This document shows positions 8,697-16,430 of a stretch of 64,000 bases of DNA, piece by piece. Where the stretch lies: contig JACKGW010000005.1 of the NCBI GenBank assembly GCA_020631815.1, positions 1 to 64,000 on the forward strand, read 5' to 3'. This DNA comes from Planctomycetota bacterium. Lineage in GTDB: Bacteria; Planctomycetota; PLA2; JAEUHO01. The notes beneath the pieces are model-generated. The model worked only from the letters and a program-made list of their open reading frames with translations. It ran no database searches and was not told the DNA's origin. Position 1 is the first letter of the stretch; the number at the start of each line of letters is the position of its first letter. A program made the position numbers and the translations under genes.

Positions 8697-9166
8697 TCGC
8701 CCTCCCCTCTGACGCGCTTGGCGGTCACGTAGGCGGCGCCCTCGCGTAGCTCGATGGTCGTGGTCAGTCCCGCGTTGCGCAGCGCCGTGGCGACGATCTC
8801 CGCCGCCTCCAGGTCCGCCTCCTCGTCGCCGATGCCCTCGCCCGCCTCGATGACCGCGTGGTCACCGGGAACGGGGTGGCACAGCGCCGCGAAGCCGGGC
8901 GCGTCCGGTCGTGCGTCGAAGGCGCGGCACACGACTCCGGTCGTGTCGCGGTCGATCTGGGTGATCCAGCCCCGCGAAGCCAGCGTGCGGAACGCCCGCT
9001 CCACGGCGTGGAGTAGCGGCGTGCCGAGCCGGATGCGCAGGTCGGCCAACAGGCCGTCCGCTTCGGCCCGGTCGCCGCACAGGCACGCGATCCCGTCACC
9101 GACGACCCACAGGTGGCCGTCCACCGTCTCGATCCGCAGCGGGCCCGTCATGCTGGGGACCTTCAT
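8693..9166 (-). CDS. Hypothetical protein, 157 aa
   Basis: Starts at ATG 9166, preceded on the minus strand by GGAGGTGGACG, a strong ribosome-binding site that decides this start over the next in-frame Met (9151). The protein begins MKVPSMTGPLRIETVDGH and has an acidic, Glu/Ala-rich C-terminal half (GEGIGDEEADLEAAEIVATAL) followed by a short basic end. It contains a few scattered cysteines but no recognisable zinc motif. No family recognised. Four-base overlaps with both neighbours place it in the replication/integration operon. Confidence 0.6.
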   Translation of the reverse strand: MKVPSMTGPLRIETVDGHLWVVGDGIACLCGDRAEADGLLADLRIRLGTPLLHAVERAFRTLASRGWITQIDRDTTGVVCRAFDARPDAPGFAALCHPVPGDHAVIEAGEGIGDEEADLEAAEIVATALRNAGLTTTIELREGAAYVTAKRVRGEGE

Positions 9167-9405
9167 CGTCCACCTCCATCCCGAGCGCGAAGCAGCAGCG
9201 TGCGCGCCGCCTCCACGCTTCGGGTCAATGCAGCGAGCTGGGCGTCGTAGGCGGTGAGGATGCCCACCGCCCCGAGCATGGCCCGTTCGTCCAGCGCCGC
9301 GATGGCCTCCTCGGCCAGTTGCGCGATCGCGGCGGCCTCGTCGTGGGCGTCGACGAGCATGTGCCGCGCCGCGTCCATGAGGGTGCGTTCGGTGGCGGCG
9401 GTCAT
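9163..9405 (-). CDS. Small helical protein, 80 aa
   Basis: Begins MTAATERTLMDAARHMLVDAHDE and is almost entirely alpha-helical and Ala-rich, with a basic end (LLLRARDGGGR). The ATGA overlaps at 9163-9166 and 9402-9405 tie it to its neighbours in the operon. There is no membrane segment, signal or known motif; it could form a coiled coil or small helical bundle. Function unknown. Confidence 0.5.
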   Translation of the reverse strand: MTAATERTLMDAARHMLVDAHDEAAAIAQLAEEAIAALDERAMLGAVGILTAYDAQLAALTRSVEAARTLLLRARDGGGR

Positions 9406-9662
9406 CGCGCACCTGCCTTCGTCGCGGCCAGAGGCCAGCCGTCGGGCCCCGCCACGGGCGAGAGCGTCGTGCAGCCGTCCTCGCAGCCAAGCGGCCCGAG
9501 GTCGTCCGGCCAGTCGCGCACGTCGGCCAGCGTCACGCGCTCAACCGCTTGCCCGCTGATGTCGTGCCCGGTGTAGAGCGCCGACATCCCGGCGCAGGAC
9601 CGGCAGATGCGTCGGCCGTTGTCACTCCAGAACACCGCCTCGCGTTCCAGGACCGGCGTCAC
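9402..9662 (-). CDS. Small Cys-containing protein, 86 aa
   Basis: I place the start at GTG 9662, which overlaps the stop of the upstream gene (9659) by 4 nt in the pattern seen throughout this operon; the longer frame upstream of it has no coding character. The protein has CRSC near residues 20-23 and a second Cys pair (GCEDGC) near residues 60-64, so a small zinc-binding fold is possible. No family recognised. Confidence 0.5.
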   Translation of the reverse strand: MTPVLEREAVFWSDNGRRICRSCAGMSALYTGHDISGQAVERVTLADVRDWPDDLGPLGCEDGCTTLSPVAGPDGWPLAATKAGAR

Positions 9663-9898
9663 GCTGCACCCCCCTTCTGGAGCGGTGCCCAGACCGTGCG
9701 CATGGCATGGTCGGCCGTCGGTGCGCGGAAGGCCCGTGCCGTGCGGCGTTCCCGCTTGAATGCCGCCACGGCGTCCTCGTAGGCAGCCTGCTGGACCGGC
9801 GTGCGGTCCGCGATGTCGCGCAGACGGCGTGCGCAGGCCAGCGTGCGGTCCGCTGCTGCGCGCTCGACGCGGCTCTGCATCGTCTCGTGGCGGGGCAT
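9659..9898 (-). CDS. Small basic helical protein, 79 aa
   Basis: Starts MPRHETMQSRVERAAADRTL at ATG 9898, which overlaps the stop of the DUF2924 gene. It is highly charged, Arg-rich and predicted helical (CARRLRDIADRTPVQQAAYED), and ends APLQKGGAA. Interestingly the DUF2924 protein upstream also ends APKGGAA, because the junction sequence is repeated at the two gene ends. No domain recognised; a DNA- or RNA-binding accessory would fit its charge but is unproven. Confidence 0.5.
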   Translation of the reverse strand: MPRHETMQSRVERAAADRTLACARRLRDIADRTPVQQAAYEDAVAAFKRERRTARAFRAPTADHAMRTVWAPLQKGGAA

Positions 9899-10164
9899 CA
9901 CGCTGCACCACCCTTCGGCGCGTCGGTCCCGAAGAACCGCGGGCCGCTGATGGCGCCGTACTTCGTGATCTGCCGGGCGATGGCGGTCAGGCTTGCGTAG
10001 GGCTTGCCGCGGTACGTGAAGCCGTCGTCGGTGACCTGCACGCGGTACGTGCTGCCCTTGTAGACCTTCTCGATCACCGATCCGACAGCGAGCTCGGTCG
10101 GTCGCCCGCGCTTGCCCTTGCGGGTCGTCACCCCGCGCTTCGTCGTCTTCTTCTTCGCAGCCAT
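9898..10164 (-). CDS. DUF2924-like protein
   Basis: An 88-residue protein from ATG 10164, chosen because AGGAGG precedes it on the minus strand; residues MAAKKKTTKRGVTTRKGK make a very basic tail. The rest matches the DUF2924 pattern that I recall from phage and mobile-element genes: a GSVIEKVYKGSTYRVQV strand pair, FTYRGKPYASLTAIARQIT and the closing SGPRFFG. DUF2924 proteins are of unknown function but commonly sit beside site-specific recombinases. Here it is in the integrase operon, which supports the assignment. Confidence 0.75.
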   Translation of the reverse strand: MAAKKKTTKRGVTTRKGKRGRPTELAVGSVIEKVYKGSTYRVQVTDDGFTYRGKPYASLTAIARQITKYGAISGPRFFGTDAPKGGAA

Positions 10165-10274
10165 GTCGTGGCCTCCTGTGCGCCAGGGCCCATCCCCGTG
10201 CGCGTCGCCAACAGGGCTCGGGTGCGCGAACACATCCACTGCTTTCCAGCCATCCACGGGCTTGGGTTTCGATG

Positions 10275-10541
10275 TCAGGACGATGATTGGCTCCGCACGG
10301 GCGCAATCGGTGGCCCACGTGGGCCCAGGGGCGGCCCGTCCTCACGGTGGGAGACAGCGCGCCTCGCCAGCCACCGACGCACCACGGTGGCCACGTGCGC
10401 GACACCTCGGCGCTGGGCAAGCTCGTCCAGCACGGGGAACAGGGCACGGCCGTCGAGCGGATCGCGTTGCCACGTGGGCCCGAGCTCGCAGTTGGGTCGG
10501 ACCGACTCGGGATGCGCGGCATGGACGTTCTCGTCGCTCAT
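10275..10541 (-). CDS. Hypothetical protein, 88 aa
   Basis: Starts MSDENVHAAHPESVRPNCEL at ATG 10541, overlapping the stop of the preceding HTH gene by 4 nt. The middle (FPVLDELAQRRGVAHVATVVRRWLARR) is helical and basic and could be a small DNA-binding element, while the C-terminus is Pro-rich. The next gene begins 110 bp downstream, one of the few breaks in the operon's overlaps. No family recognised. Confidence 0.5.
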   Translation of the reverse strand: MSDENVHAAHPESVRPNCELGPTWQRDPLDGRALFPVLDELAQRRGVAHVATVVRRWLARRAVSHREDGPPLGPRGPPIAPVRSQSSS

Positions 10542-10711
10542 CGCCGCGCCTCCTCGACCATGCGCTCCACCTCGTCGGGCTCGATGCGCACGCAGCGAGG
10601 GCCCAGCCGCACGACGGCGAGCCGACCGGCCGCGATCCACGCACGCACCGTCCGCTCGGACACGTTCAGGCGTGCGGCGACGTCGGGGATCGTGAGGAGG
10701 GGGGTGGTCAT
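10538..10711 (-). CDS. Excisionase-like helix-turn-helix protein, 57 aa
   Basis: A compact MerR/AlpA-type HTH: MTTPLLTIPDVAARLNVSER with TVRAWIAAGRLAVVRLG covers the helix-turn-helix and the wing, then RCVRIEPDEVERMVEEARR. This is the size and motif order of excisionase-family (xis) or phage AlpA-like regulators. It lies between a primase gene and small accessory genes, 2 kb upstream of the integrase. It could control excision of the element or transcription of the operon. It overlaps both neighbours by 4 nt. Confidence 0.8.
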   Translation of the reverse strand: MTTPLLTIPDVAARLNVSERTVRAWIAAGRLAVVRLGPRCVRIEPDEVERMVEEARR

Positions 10712-11808
10712 CGGCCTGCCCCCATGGCCTTGCGGTACGCATCGGCCTTGGTGACCTGGCCGACGAGCCAGTCCTCTCCGTACGGACCACGATCGTCCAC
10801 GGCAGGGCGAAGCGCAGAGATGCACAAGAGGCCAAGTGCTTCGTCGACAGTCATGCCCGCGGCCAGCAAGGAGATGGCTGCTGCGTACGTGGCGCGGGAT
10901 CGATCCAGCGTGCCGTCTGGCCGCGTGTACTTCGTGTGGCGGCCGTAGGACAGCAGTTCGCGCATCTCGGCCGACACACGTCGAGGCACGCGCACGACAC
11001 CGTTCACGACCGGAGGCGGCGTGATCGTCCGCGGTGCTGCTTTGAGGGTCTCGCCGCGCAGGCGGGCCAGTAGCTTGGCCGCGTTGAAGTCGGTCGTCGC
11101 GTCGGTGGACGCTGCCGCCAGGTCGTCGAAGTCCGCGAGGTTGAACCGGCGCTCCGGGTGGAGCTCACAGGTGACGAGCACCGGGCGGTCCTTTTGCTTG
11201 AGGTGATAGGCGCCCGGGCTTCGGAACAGGTGCGACGGCCAGTGCGTGGCATCGGCGCCGGCCAAGCAGCCCAGCGCATTGGCCGCCCGCACGTAGCCGT
11301 ACACCGTGTCCCGCATGGCGCCGTCGTCGCTACGGTCGAAGAGCAGCGCCTCGCGCAGCACGTAGCCCACCTGGAGCCCGCCGCCGCTGTGGACCACGAA
11401 GCTGGGCTCCGGGATGCGCGTGAGGGCCGCCATGCAGCCTGCGCGTCCCCCGACGTTCTTGTCGTCGATGTCCAGAACGATGGCGCCCAAGGCGACTGCG
11501 TGCTTGTCGTCACGCTTCGGAGTGCAGAGCGCGGCTGCCGTGTAGTGGATGCCGCAGCCGCCTTGGCCGGCGGGCGAGGGGTCCACGTTGCCTTGGGATG
11601 CACCGCAGAGGATCGACACGAGTCGCGTCGCCTCGAGCGCAGGGTCCTCGGCCTGCAGCTCGACGCTCTCCGGGCGGAGGACGATCCACTTCTTGCCGTC
11701 AGGTCCGTTCCGCTCGATGGCGAAGTACCCGGCGTTGCCGGCCTCGATCAAGGGAGCCATGACGAGGTCGAAGAACTCGCGCACCGGTTGCCAGCGCCCG
11801 GGCAGCAT
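10708..11808 (-). CDS. RepB-like (AEP superfamily) DNA primase
   Basis: A 366-residue protein with the pattern of plasmid/phage RepB-type archaeo-eukaryotic primases: LGAIVLDIDDKN (about residues 107-118) supplies an acidic D-x-D, SFVVHSGGGLQVGYVL (about 135-150) the S/H-rich motif, and LFRSPGAYHLKQKD (about 190-203) the closing basic motif. The C-terminal third looks like a PriCT-type helical segment. It is translationally coupled (TGATG at 11806-11810) to the SF3-like helicase upstream, making a primase-helicase pair, as in phages and plasmid-like satellites. It would prime replication of the excised element. Confidence 0.72.
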   Translation of the reverse strand: MLPGRWQPVREFFDLVMAPLIEAGNAGYFAIERNGPDGKKWIVLRPESVELQAEDPALEATRLVSILCGASQGNVDPSPAGQGGCGIHYTAAALCTPKRDDKHAVALGAIVLDIDDKNVGGRAGCMAALTRIPEPSFVVHSGGGLQVGYVLREALLFDRSDDGAMRDTVYGYVRAANALGCLAGADATHWPSHLFRSPGAYHLKQKDRPVLVTCELHPERRFNLADFDDLAAASTDATTDFNAAKLLARLRGETLKAAPRTITPPPVVNGVVRVPRRVSAEMRELLSYGRHTKYTRPDGTLDRSRATYAAAISLLAAGMTVDEALGLLCISALRPAVDDRGPYGEDWLVGQVTKADAYRKAMGAGR

Positions 11809-13775
11809 CAGTCCGTCTCCACGATGCAGCCACGACCCGGGTGCTCGGGCTCGTCACAGCGAGTGCAGTACGGGGTGTCGTCGGTCGGCGACCCCAGCTC
11901 GCCGGCAGGCGGATCGGTTTCTGCGGACGTGGTGCGCTGGATTGTCCACAGCCGTGTCCGGCGCTTGGGGTCCGACTTCTCGTCCTGGATGACCTCGATG
12001 CCAACGGCCAGGAGATCAGGTGCGAGCATCCGGAGCGCGCTCGCCATCGCGGCGGCAGACTTCGGCCAGTCCCGGTCACGCCCGTTGTCCGCTCCCTGCG
12101 CACCGAGCAACGACAGGAGGTCTCCAGCCGAGCCGCGCCATGGAGCGGCCGGTGCCCAACGCGCCACGGCCATGGCGACCGGGTCCGCTCCCACGACCGT
12201 CGCACTCGCCTCCGCGTGTGCACGATCCAATGCGGCCAGGAACGTCCCCTCGGGCACACCCAGGGCGGATTCCGCCGCCGTGATCCACTTGGCAGCGTCG
12301 GCCATGCGAGGCAGGCGTTCGAGTTCGATGTCCGGCAGGTTGCGCAAGGCGCAGGCGGCCGCGGTGTAGAGGGCACCGAGGACGCGGGGCAGCATCTCCT
12401 TGAACTGCGCAAGGACATCGCTCTCTTCGCGACGTTCCTCCGGTGGAATGCGAGCCAGGACGACGCGAAGGGATCGATCCGACAGGTCGCCCCGGGTGAC
12501 GAAGTCGGGGATGCCGTTGAGGACGATCGGGCGGCGGTCCCGGAAGCGCGTCTCGCCGTCATCGGAGTACAGCGTCCGCACGACCATCCCGCCCTCGGTG
12601 GCGAGCGCCGACAGAGAGTCGGACATGCGCGGCGAGAGGTGGGAGAGGTTGTTGTAGGCGACCAGCCAGGAGTGGCGAGCCGCGATGGCGAGGTCGCGCT
12701 CCTCACGGGGCGGGCGACGCAGCGGCGTGTCCTTGGGATCGATGACGCCGAGGATCACACCGGACGTCGTGCTCTTGGCGGTGCCCTTCTCGCCGTTGAC
12801 CACCCCGACGAAGTACGGCCCACGGGGGTGGATCGAGCCCACCAGGAAGCCTCGCAGCAGGATCCAGGCGTCTTCGTCGCGGAGGTTCAGGACCAGCCTC
12901 AGCTCGTCGAGCGAACCGCCTCGCACGGGGACCGGGAGTGCCGCAGACCCGGCAGGCCGGCGGAACCGCACCGGCGCGTCGGTCAGCACACGCCACCCCG
13001 AGGCATCGATGTGCACGACGTGACCCTGCTCGTCGTTCAGGTCCACGTAGATGGAGCCTTCCGGCCCGGGGGCGATGCGCGTGTGGACTTCGTAGACGGG
13101 GCCGCAGAGCGCCTCGCCCTCGAGCACGCCCATGGCCTCGGCGAGTGGATCCGCCTTCAGCGGGCGTTTGAGGGCCTGGAAGAACACGTGCTTGAGCACT
13201 GTCTTGAGCGCGCCGCTGCCAATGGAGACGTTCTCGCGTCGGCCTCGGATCCGGTGCGAGGCGAAGAGCTCGTCACCCGGCGTGCGGAACGGTTCGACGC
13301 CTGCCTCGCGGAGGAGGTCAAGCGCGATGCCAGCGTCTCCGCCCCCAGTCGACTCTTCCTTCTCGAAGACGGCCGTGGCCGTTCCCCCGTCGCCATCCCC
13401 CGTCGCCCGCGGTCGGGGACGGTTGTCCCCGGCGGGCATCCGCTCGGCCTCGCTCAACAGGGTGTCCACGAGGGCGCGAAGGACGGCTGCGGAGGGCTGG
13501 CGACCGAACGTGCGGTCGTGGAAGTCCCGCAGGCGCCGGCGCATCGCCTCGGCCACGGCGCGGGGGGACGAGCCGATGGAGGCCGGCTCCAGGTCCTCGA
13601 ACTGCGCGACCATCCGCCCCGGCTCGCGCCAGACGATGATCCGCCCTTCGGCGATCGCAGTTCGCAGCGCCCCGGTCGCGGCATCGGCGGGGCTGAGCGA
13701 GCCCGGTCCCGGAGTCGGATCCTCCGCGGGCACGTGCGGCTCGTCGGCCGGAGACGGGGCCGCGTCGTCGCTCAT
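11808..13775 (-). CDS. D5/SF3-like helicase ATPase
   Basis: A 655-residue protein. An acidic Pro-rich N-terminus (SPADEPHVPAEDPTPGPG) precedes a region of unknown fold; the helicase core lies at about residues 300-480. Walker A is VVNGEKGTAKST, the Walker B-like region is LVAYNNLSHLSP, and a sensor-1-like motif is RPIVLNGIPDF followed by the arginine-rich DLSDRSLRVVLARIP. The C-terminus ends with a small Cys/His cluster (CTRCDEPEHPGRGC). It fits phage/plasmid superfamily-3 helicases that act with AEP primases. It overlaps the HTH gene upstream by 4 nt and the primase downstream by 3 nt. Confidence 0.75.
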   Translation of the reverse strand: MSDDAAPSPADEPHVPAEDPTPGPGSLSPADAATGALRTAIAEGRIIVWREPGRMVAQFEDLEPASIGSSPRAVAEAMRRRLRDFHDRTFGRQPSAAVLRALVDTLLSEAERMPAGDNRPRPRATGDGDGGTATAVFEKEESTGGGDAGIALDLLREAGVEPFRTPGDELFASHRIRGRRENVSIGSGALKTVLKHVFFQALKRPLKADPLAEAMGVLEGEALCGPVYEVHTRIAPGPEGSIYVDLNDEQGHVVHIDASGWRVLTDAPVRFRRPAGSAALPVPVRGGSLDELRLVLNLRDEDAWILLRGFLVGSIHPRGPYFVGVVNGEKGTAKSTTSGVILGVIDPKDTPLRRPPREERDLAIAARHSWLVAYNNLSHLSPRMSDSLSALATEGGMVVRTLYSDDGETRFRDRRPIVLNGIPDFVTRGDLSDRSLRVVLARIPPEERREESDVLAQFKEMLPRVLGALYTAAACALRNLPDIELERLPRMADAAKWITAAESALGVPEGTFLAALDRAHAEASATVVGADPVAMAVARWAPAAPWRGSAGDLLSLLGAQGADNGRDRDWPKSAAAMASALRMLAPDLLAVGIEVIQDEKSDPKRRTRLWTIQRTTSAETDPPAGELGSPTDDTPYCTRCDEPEHPGRGCIVETD

Positions 13776-13978
13776 TGGGCACCACCGCGCTGGCGGGCGA
13801 CGAGTTCGCGGTCACGGACGGCGTCCAGGACGGCCGGCCAATCGAAGCGGACGACCTTCCCCGTGATGCGGATCGCGGGGATCAGACCCTGGCGGGCCCA
13901 CTGGAGGACAGTCTTGGGGCGGACGCCCAGGCGGCGGGCCACGCCGGTGGCCGTGAGGGGTACATCGGGATTCGGCAT
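13772..13978 (-). CDS. HTH DNA-binding protein, 68 aa
   Basis: MPNPDVPLTATGVARRLGVR with PKTVLQWARQGLIPAIRITG is a clear MerR/excisionase-type winged HTH, closing with VVRFDWPAVLDAVRDRELV. It is a second small HTH protein in the operon. It directly precedes the SF3 helicase gene (ATGA overlap at 13772-13775) and sits below the repeat-rich region 14021-14095, which may be its binding site. Possible roles are an excisionase, a replication-initiation accessory or an operon regulator. Confidence 0.8.
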   Translation of the reverse strand: MPNPDVPLTATGVARRLGVRPKTVLQWARQGLIPAIRITGKVVRFDWPAVLDAVRDRELVARQRGGAQ

Positions 13979-14040
13979 CGGGTGCTCCGGGGAGGCAATC
14001 GCGCCTCACCCATCCACCCGAGATATGCACGTCGGCGAGT

Positions 14041-14096
14041 GCATAACGCTGCATACCGCCGCATATCGCCCCAATTCGTACGAATCGGGGTGCATA
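14041..14096. promoter_or_regulatory. GCATA repeats spaced 10 bp plus near-palindrome
   Basis: GCATA occurs at 14041, 14051 and 14061, exactly one DNA turn apart, with a fourth copy at 14092. Between them lies a 22-bp near-palindrome (14069-14090, core AATTCGTACGAAT, 10 of 11 pairs). It sits between the 348-aa gene and the HTH-helicase-primase genes, and could be an operator or a small iteron set bound by the adjacent HTH protein. Confidence 0.55.
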
Positions 14097-14100
14097 CGGA

Positions 14101-15147
14101 TTACTCGGATTCCTCGCTCCGGGGCCGTTGCGAGCGGCGACCGCTGCCCTGCTCCAGCTTGGAGGGGTCCATCGTGCGGGCTCGCCGGGGGGACGCCTGC
14201 GGCATGCGCGGAGGGTCCGGAACGTGGCCGCCCGATTCGATCCACAGCCTGCAGCTGCGTAGCGCCCGGGATACGGCGCCCTGGTTGGCCCTTGGCGCGC
14301 CGAGGGCGGCCAGCCGCTCGGCCGTCTGCCCCTGCGTGCCACCGAGCTGCCGGTGCAGGTGCCAGACTACCCAATCTGCCTCGCTCGGCGGCCTTGGCTG
14401 CTCGCCTTGACCCTCTTCGGCAGCCACCGCATTGCTGACAACTGATCTGATCTCTGCTGCGGGCGCCGCGAGCAGTCTTCGCAGGGCGGACTGCGATGCG
14501 TGCACAGTGTCCTCGAACACCTGGCAGCAAGGAAGGGCTCGATCGTGGTCACGATCAATGAAGGCGAACATCTGGATCCCGTCATCCGGCTCGTCAGGTG
14601 GGAAGAACTGCCGAGCAGGTTCTCCCCACGTGAACCGCATGTCTGGCTCGACCAGGCCCAGCAGGGTTCCGTACCACGTCAGGTCATCGCGGCGCGAGCT
14701 GATGGGTCCGAGAACGCCCAGCGCGCGCACGAGCCGGCCGGCGCGCTCGAACATGGACAGGAGCGGGGCCAACTCGGGACGCTCGCGCTCGTGCAGACTG
14801 AACCGGCGCACCGGCCCGCTAGGATCTGGATCGTCACGGTCAACGAGCATGAGGTAGCCAGCGCAGTCCTTCGGCATCGCAACCCGGTCCACGATGCGGA
14901 CGATCCCAGTTGGACTGGACCACTCGAAGATCTCACAGGGATCGGGATTCACTCGCGGGTGTCGGTAGCCGCGTGGACCCACGATGCCGACGTCGCCGTC
15001 AACGACAAGGTCCGGAGCGTAGCTCACTACGATCAGCGCGAGGCGATGCCGAGTGCGGCCGAGGTCCGAGATGCTCTCCAGCAGCGTCGCGAGTTCGGCG
15101 CGCTCTGCATCGTTGGGCTGCCGCCAAGATCGGTTCGACTCCGGCAT
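14101..15147 (-). CDS. Hypothetical protein, 348 aa, possible wHTH at C-terminus
   Basis: First gene of the long minus-strand operon. It starts MPESNRSWRQPNDAERAELA and contains a mixed alpha/beta N-terminal two-thirds with no motif I can name (SYAPDLVVDGDVGIVGPRG, FAFIDRDHDRALPCCQ). Around residues 270-310 the pattern GTQGQTAERLAALGAPRANQ with GAVSRALRSCRLWIESGG resembles a winged-helix, and a basic tail follows (RRARTMDPSKLEQGSGRRS). Its place next to the iteron-like repeat (15262-15488) makes a replication-initiation or control role plausible, but this is an inference from position. Confidence 0.6.
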   Translation of the reverse strand: MPESNRSWRQPNDAERAELATLLESISDLGRTRHRLALIVVSYAPDLVVDGDVGIVGPRGYRHPRVNPDPCEIFEWSSPTGIVRIVDRVAMPKDCAGYLMLVDRDDPDPSGPVRRFSLHERERPELAPLLSMFERAGRLVRALGVLGPISSRRDDLTWYGTLLGLVEPDMRFTWGEPARQFFPPDEPDDGIQMFAFIDRDHDRALPCCQVFEDTVHASQSALRRLLAAPAAEIRSVVSNAVAAEEGQGEQPRPPSEADWVVWHLHRQLGGTQGQTAERLAALGAPRANQGAVSRALRSCRLWIESGGHVPDPPRMPQASPRRARTMDPSKLEQGSGRRSQRPRSEESE

Positions 15148-15261
15148 TCAAGCGGGTCTCCCTGGCCCGGATGCGCAGCCTCCCCCGAACCACCCCCGGC
15201 CGTCACGACACGCAGCCAGTCCGTCCTCCCTCACGTCTCGCCCGACCTCTCGGGCCGGGAG

Positions 15262-15488
15262 CCCTGAAAACAGGCGTTGCGAGAGGTGCGAGAGGTTCGA
15301 GAGGTCACACCCGAGCGACTCGTGAGCAAGTGATCAGAGGGGGGGCATCCCGACGGCGCCAGTCCCAGTCCCGGAGCCGGTAGGTGTCGTGTCCAGGGCA
15401 GGGGGGGTATGCGATCAGCATCTCCCAACCCGCTCGGGTGTGACCTCTCGAACCTCTCGAACCTCTCGAAGTCCCTGAAAACAGGCGT
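15262..15488. repeat. Iteron-like inverted repeat; candidate replication origin
   Basis: Three tandem 9-mers of the form (G/T)CGAGAGGT occupy 15279-15305, and three inverted copies (ACCTCTCGA) occupy 15443-15469. Each set is extended by CACACCCGAGCG or its complement toward the centre, and the whole is flanked by a direct repeat CCCTGAAAACAGGCGT at 15262-15277 and 15473-15488. This ordered structure, just upstream of the 348-aa/HTH/helicase/primase genes, looks like an iteron-type origin or a partition/control site. No gene is seen from 15148 to 15791. Confidence 0.65.
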
Positions 15489-15693
15489 CTGGAGCCGAGA
15501 GGTGGGCAGAGGCTGTGCCTCGACGTCCGGCTGCAGATCGTCCTCGTGATCAGTATCCAGACGTCACCCGCTCCCTGCCTCCGCGCCACGACCCACCACG
15601 CGCCATTAGCGAAGGGGCGTGCTCTCGCGAGCCTCTCCGTAGCCCAGAGACGATTTTTCTACCGATCGGCCCGAAATGCAGTAGCTGCAAGTA

Positions 15694-15707
15694 CCTTTAG
15701 ATAAAGG
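15694..15707. promoter_or_regulatory. Palindrome in AT-richer promoter region
   Basis: CCTTTAGATAAAGG has 6-bp arms around GA and lies in a locally AT-rich stretch about 85 bp upstream of the 204-aa gene. It could be an operator for the XRE-family protein encoded two genes downstream, since such regulators often autoregulate. No clear -35/-10 pair is assigned. Confidence 0.4.
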
Positions 15708-15791
15708 ACTTACGGTGGTTCTCTGGCGCTGTCCTCCCGACGCGTAGAATCATCCGGGCGCAGTAGAAAATCGAGTATGGAGATACACAAG

Positions 15792-16406
15792 ATGGAGTCA
15801 GCCCAGAGCGGTCCCCTCCCCGACGAGTTGCACCCTGGCCTGCTTCCGGATCGCCTCGTTGCGCTCGCATCGCTGCTGGCGGGCACGCTGCTCCGTGCGC
15901 TCCGGAGTCATCGCCCGGGCGATGGCGAGGGTCCGTGGAGCCTCGGGACGCGATACTGCGAGCGGCGCATTGCCGCTGTTGCCCGCGCCGCCGGCGAGTG
16001 GGATTGGCTTGAAGTGTTCGACTCAAGTCGTCGGTTCATCTTCACCGTGGATGGCTTCCCGCTTCGCGTGGCGACTGGCAAGAACTCTCGACTGAAGCGG
16101 ACCATGCGGCGTCTTGATGCCGACGAGCAGGCCGCACACCAACTAGCTCTGTTTGACAGCGCGGTTGATGACGCGAGTTTCGTTTGGCGGCTCATTGTCG
16201 GGATTGGCGCGGGGTGGTCGCGCCCCACCGTCACGCTCGTTCAAGCGTGGTCCGACTCTGGGGCGGCACACCGTTCGTGGCCGATCGAGTTGGACCTGGA
16301 TCAGGTGAACCGCTGGCTTGAGGAGGATCTCGCTCCGCCTCATCAAGTCGATCCCTTGGAGATTGTCTGGGTGGACGAGGATGACTTGGGCCGCCGGCAG
16401 GCCTAG
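15792..16406 (+). CDS. Hypothetical protein, partner of XRE/ImmA gene
   Basis: A 204-residue protein; ATG 15792 has GGAG at 15779-15782, better than the ATG at 15777. It is soluble and mixed alpha/beta, with segments such as GTRYCERRIAAVARAAGEW and FIFTVDGFPLRVATGK. The end is acidic (LEIVWVDEDDLGRRQA). I do not recognise the family. It is 24 bp upstream of the XRE/ImmA gene and clearly co-transcribed. In many mobile elements a COG2856-type XRE/ImmA protein pairs with an upstream or downstream toxin or effector gene, so this could be the toxin half of such a pair; there is no direct evidence for that. Confidence 0.6.
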   Translation: MESAQSGPLPDELHPGLLPDRLVALASLLAGTLLRALRSHRPGDGEGPWSLGTRYCERRIAAVARAAGEWDWLEVFDSSRRFIFTVDGFPLRVATGKNSRLKRTMRRLDADEQAAHQLALFDSAVDDASFVWRLIVGIGAGWSRPTVTLVQAWSDSGAAHRSWPIELDLDQVNRWLEEDLAPPHQVDPLEIVWVDEDDLGRRQA

Positions 16407-16430
16407 CGCGCCACCGAACCAGGATGCTCG

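Noticed and set aside
11841..14438. Long plus-strand open frame opposite the helicase gene
   Set aside because: It is the complement of the SF3 helicase and its neighbours in a high-GC region; it has no start signal and its translation is Arg/Pro-rich without any domain, while the minus-strand genes have clear motifs and overlaps.
15279..15469. CRISPR array
   Set aside because: The repeats are 9-mers in tandem without spacers and in two opposed sets; this is iteron-like, not CRISPR. No CRISPR array or cas gene was seen in the window.
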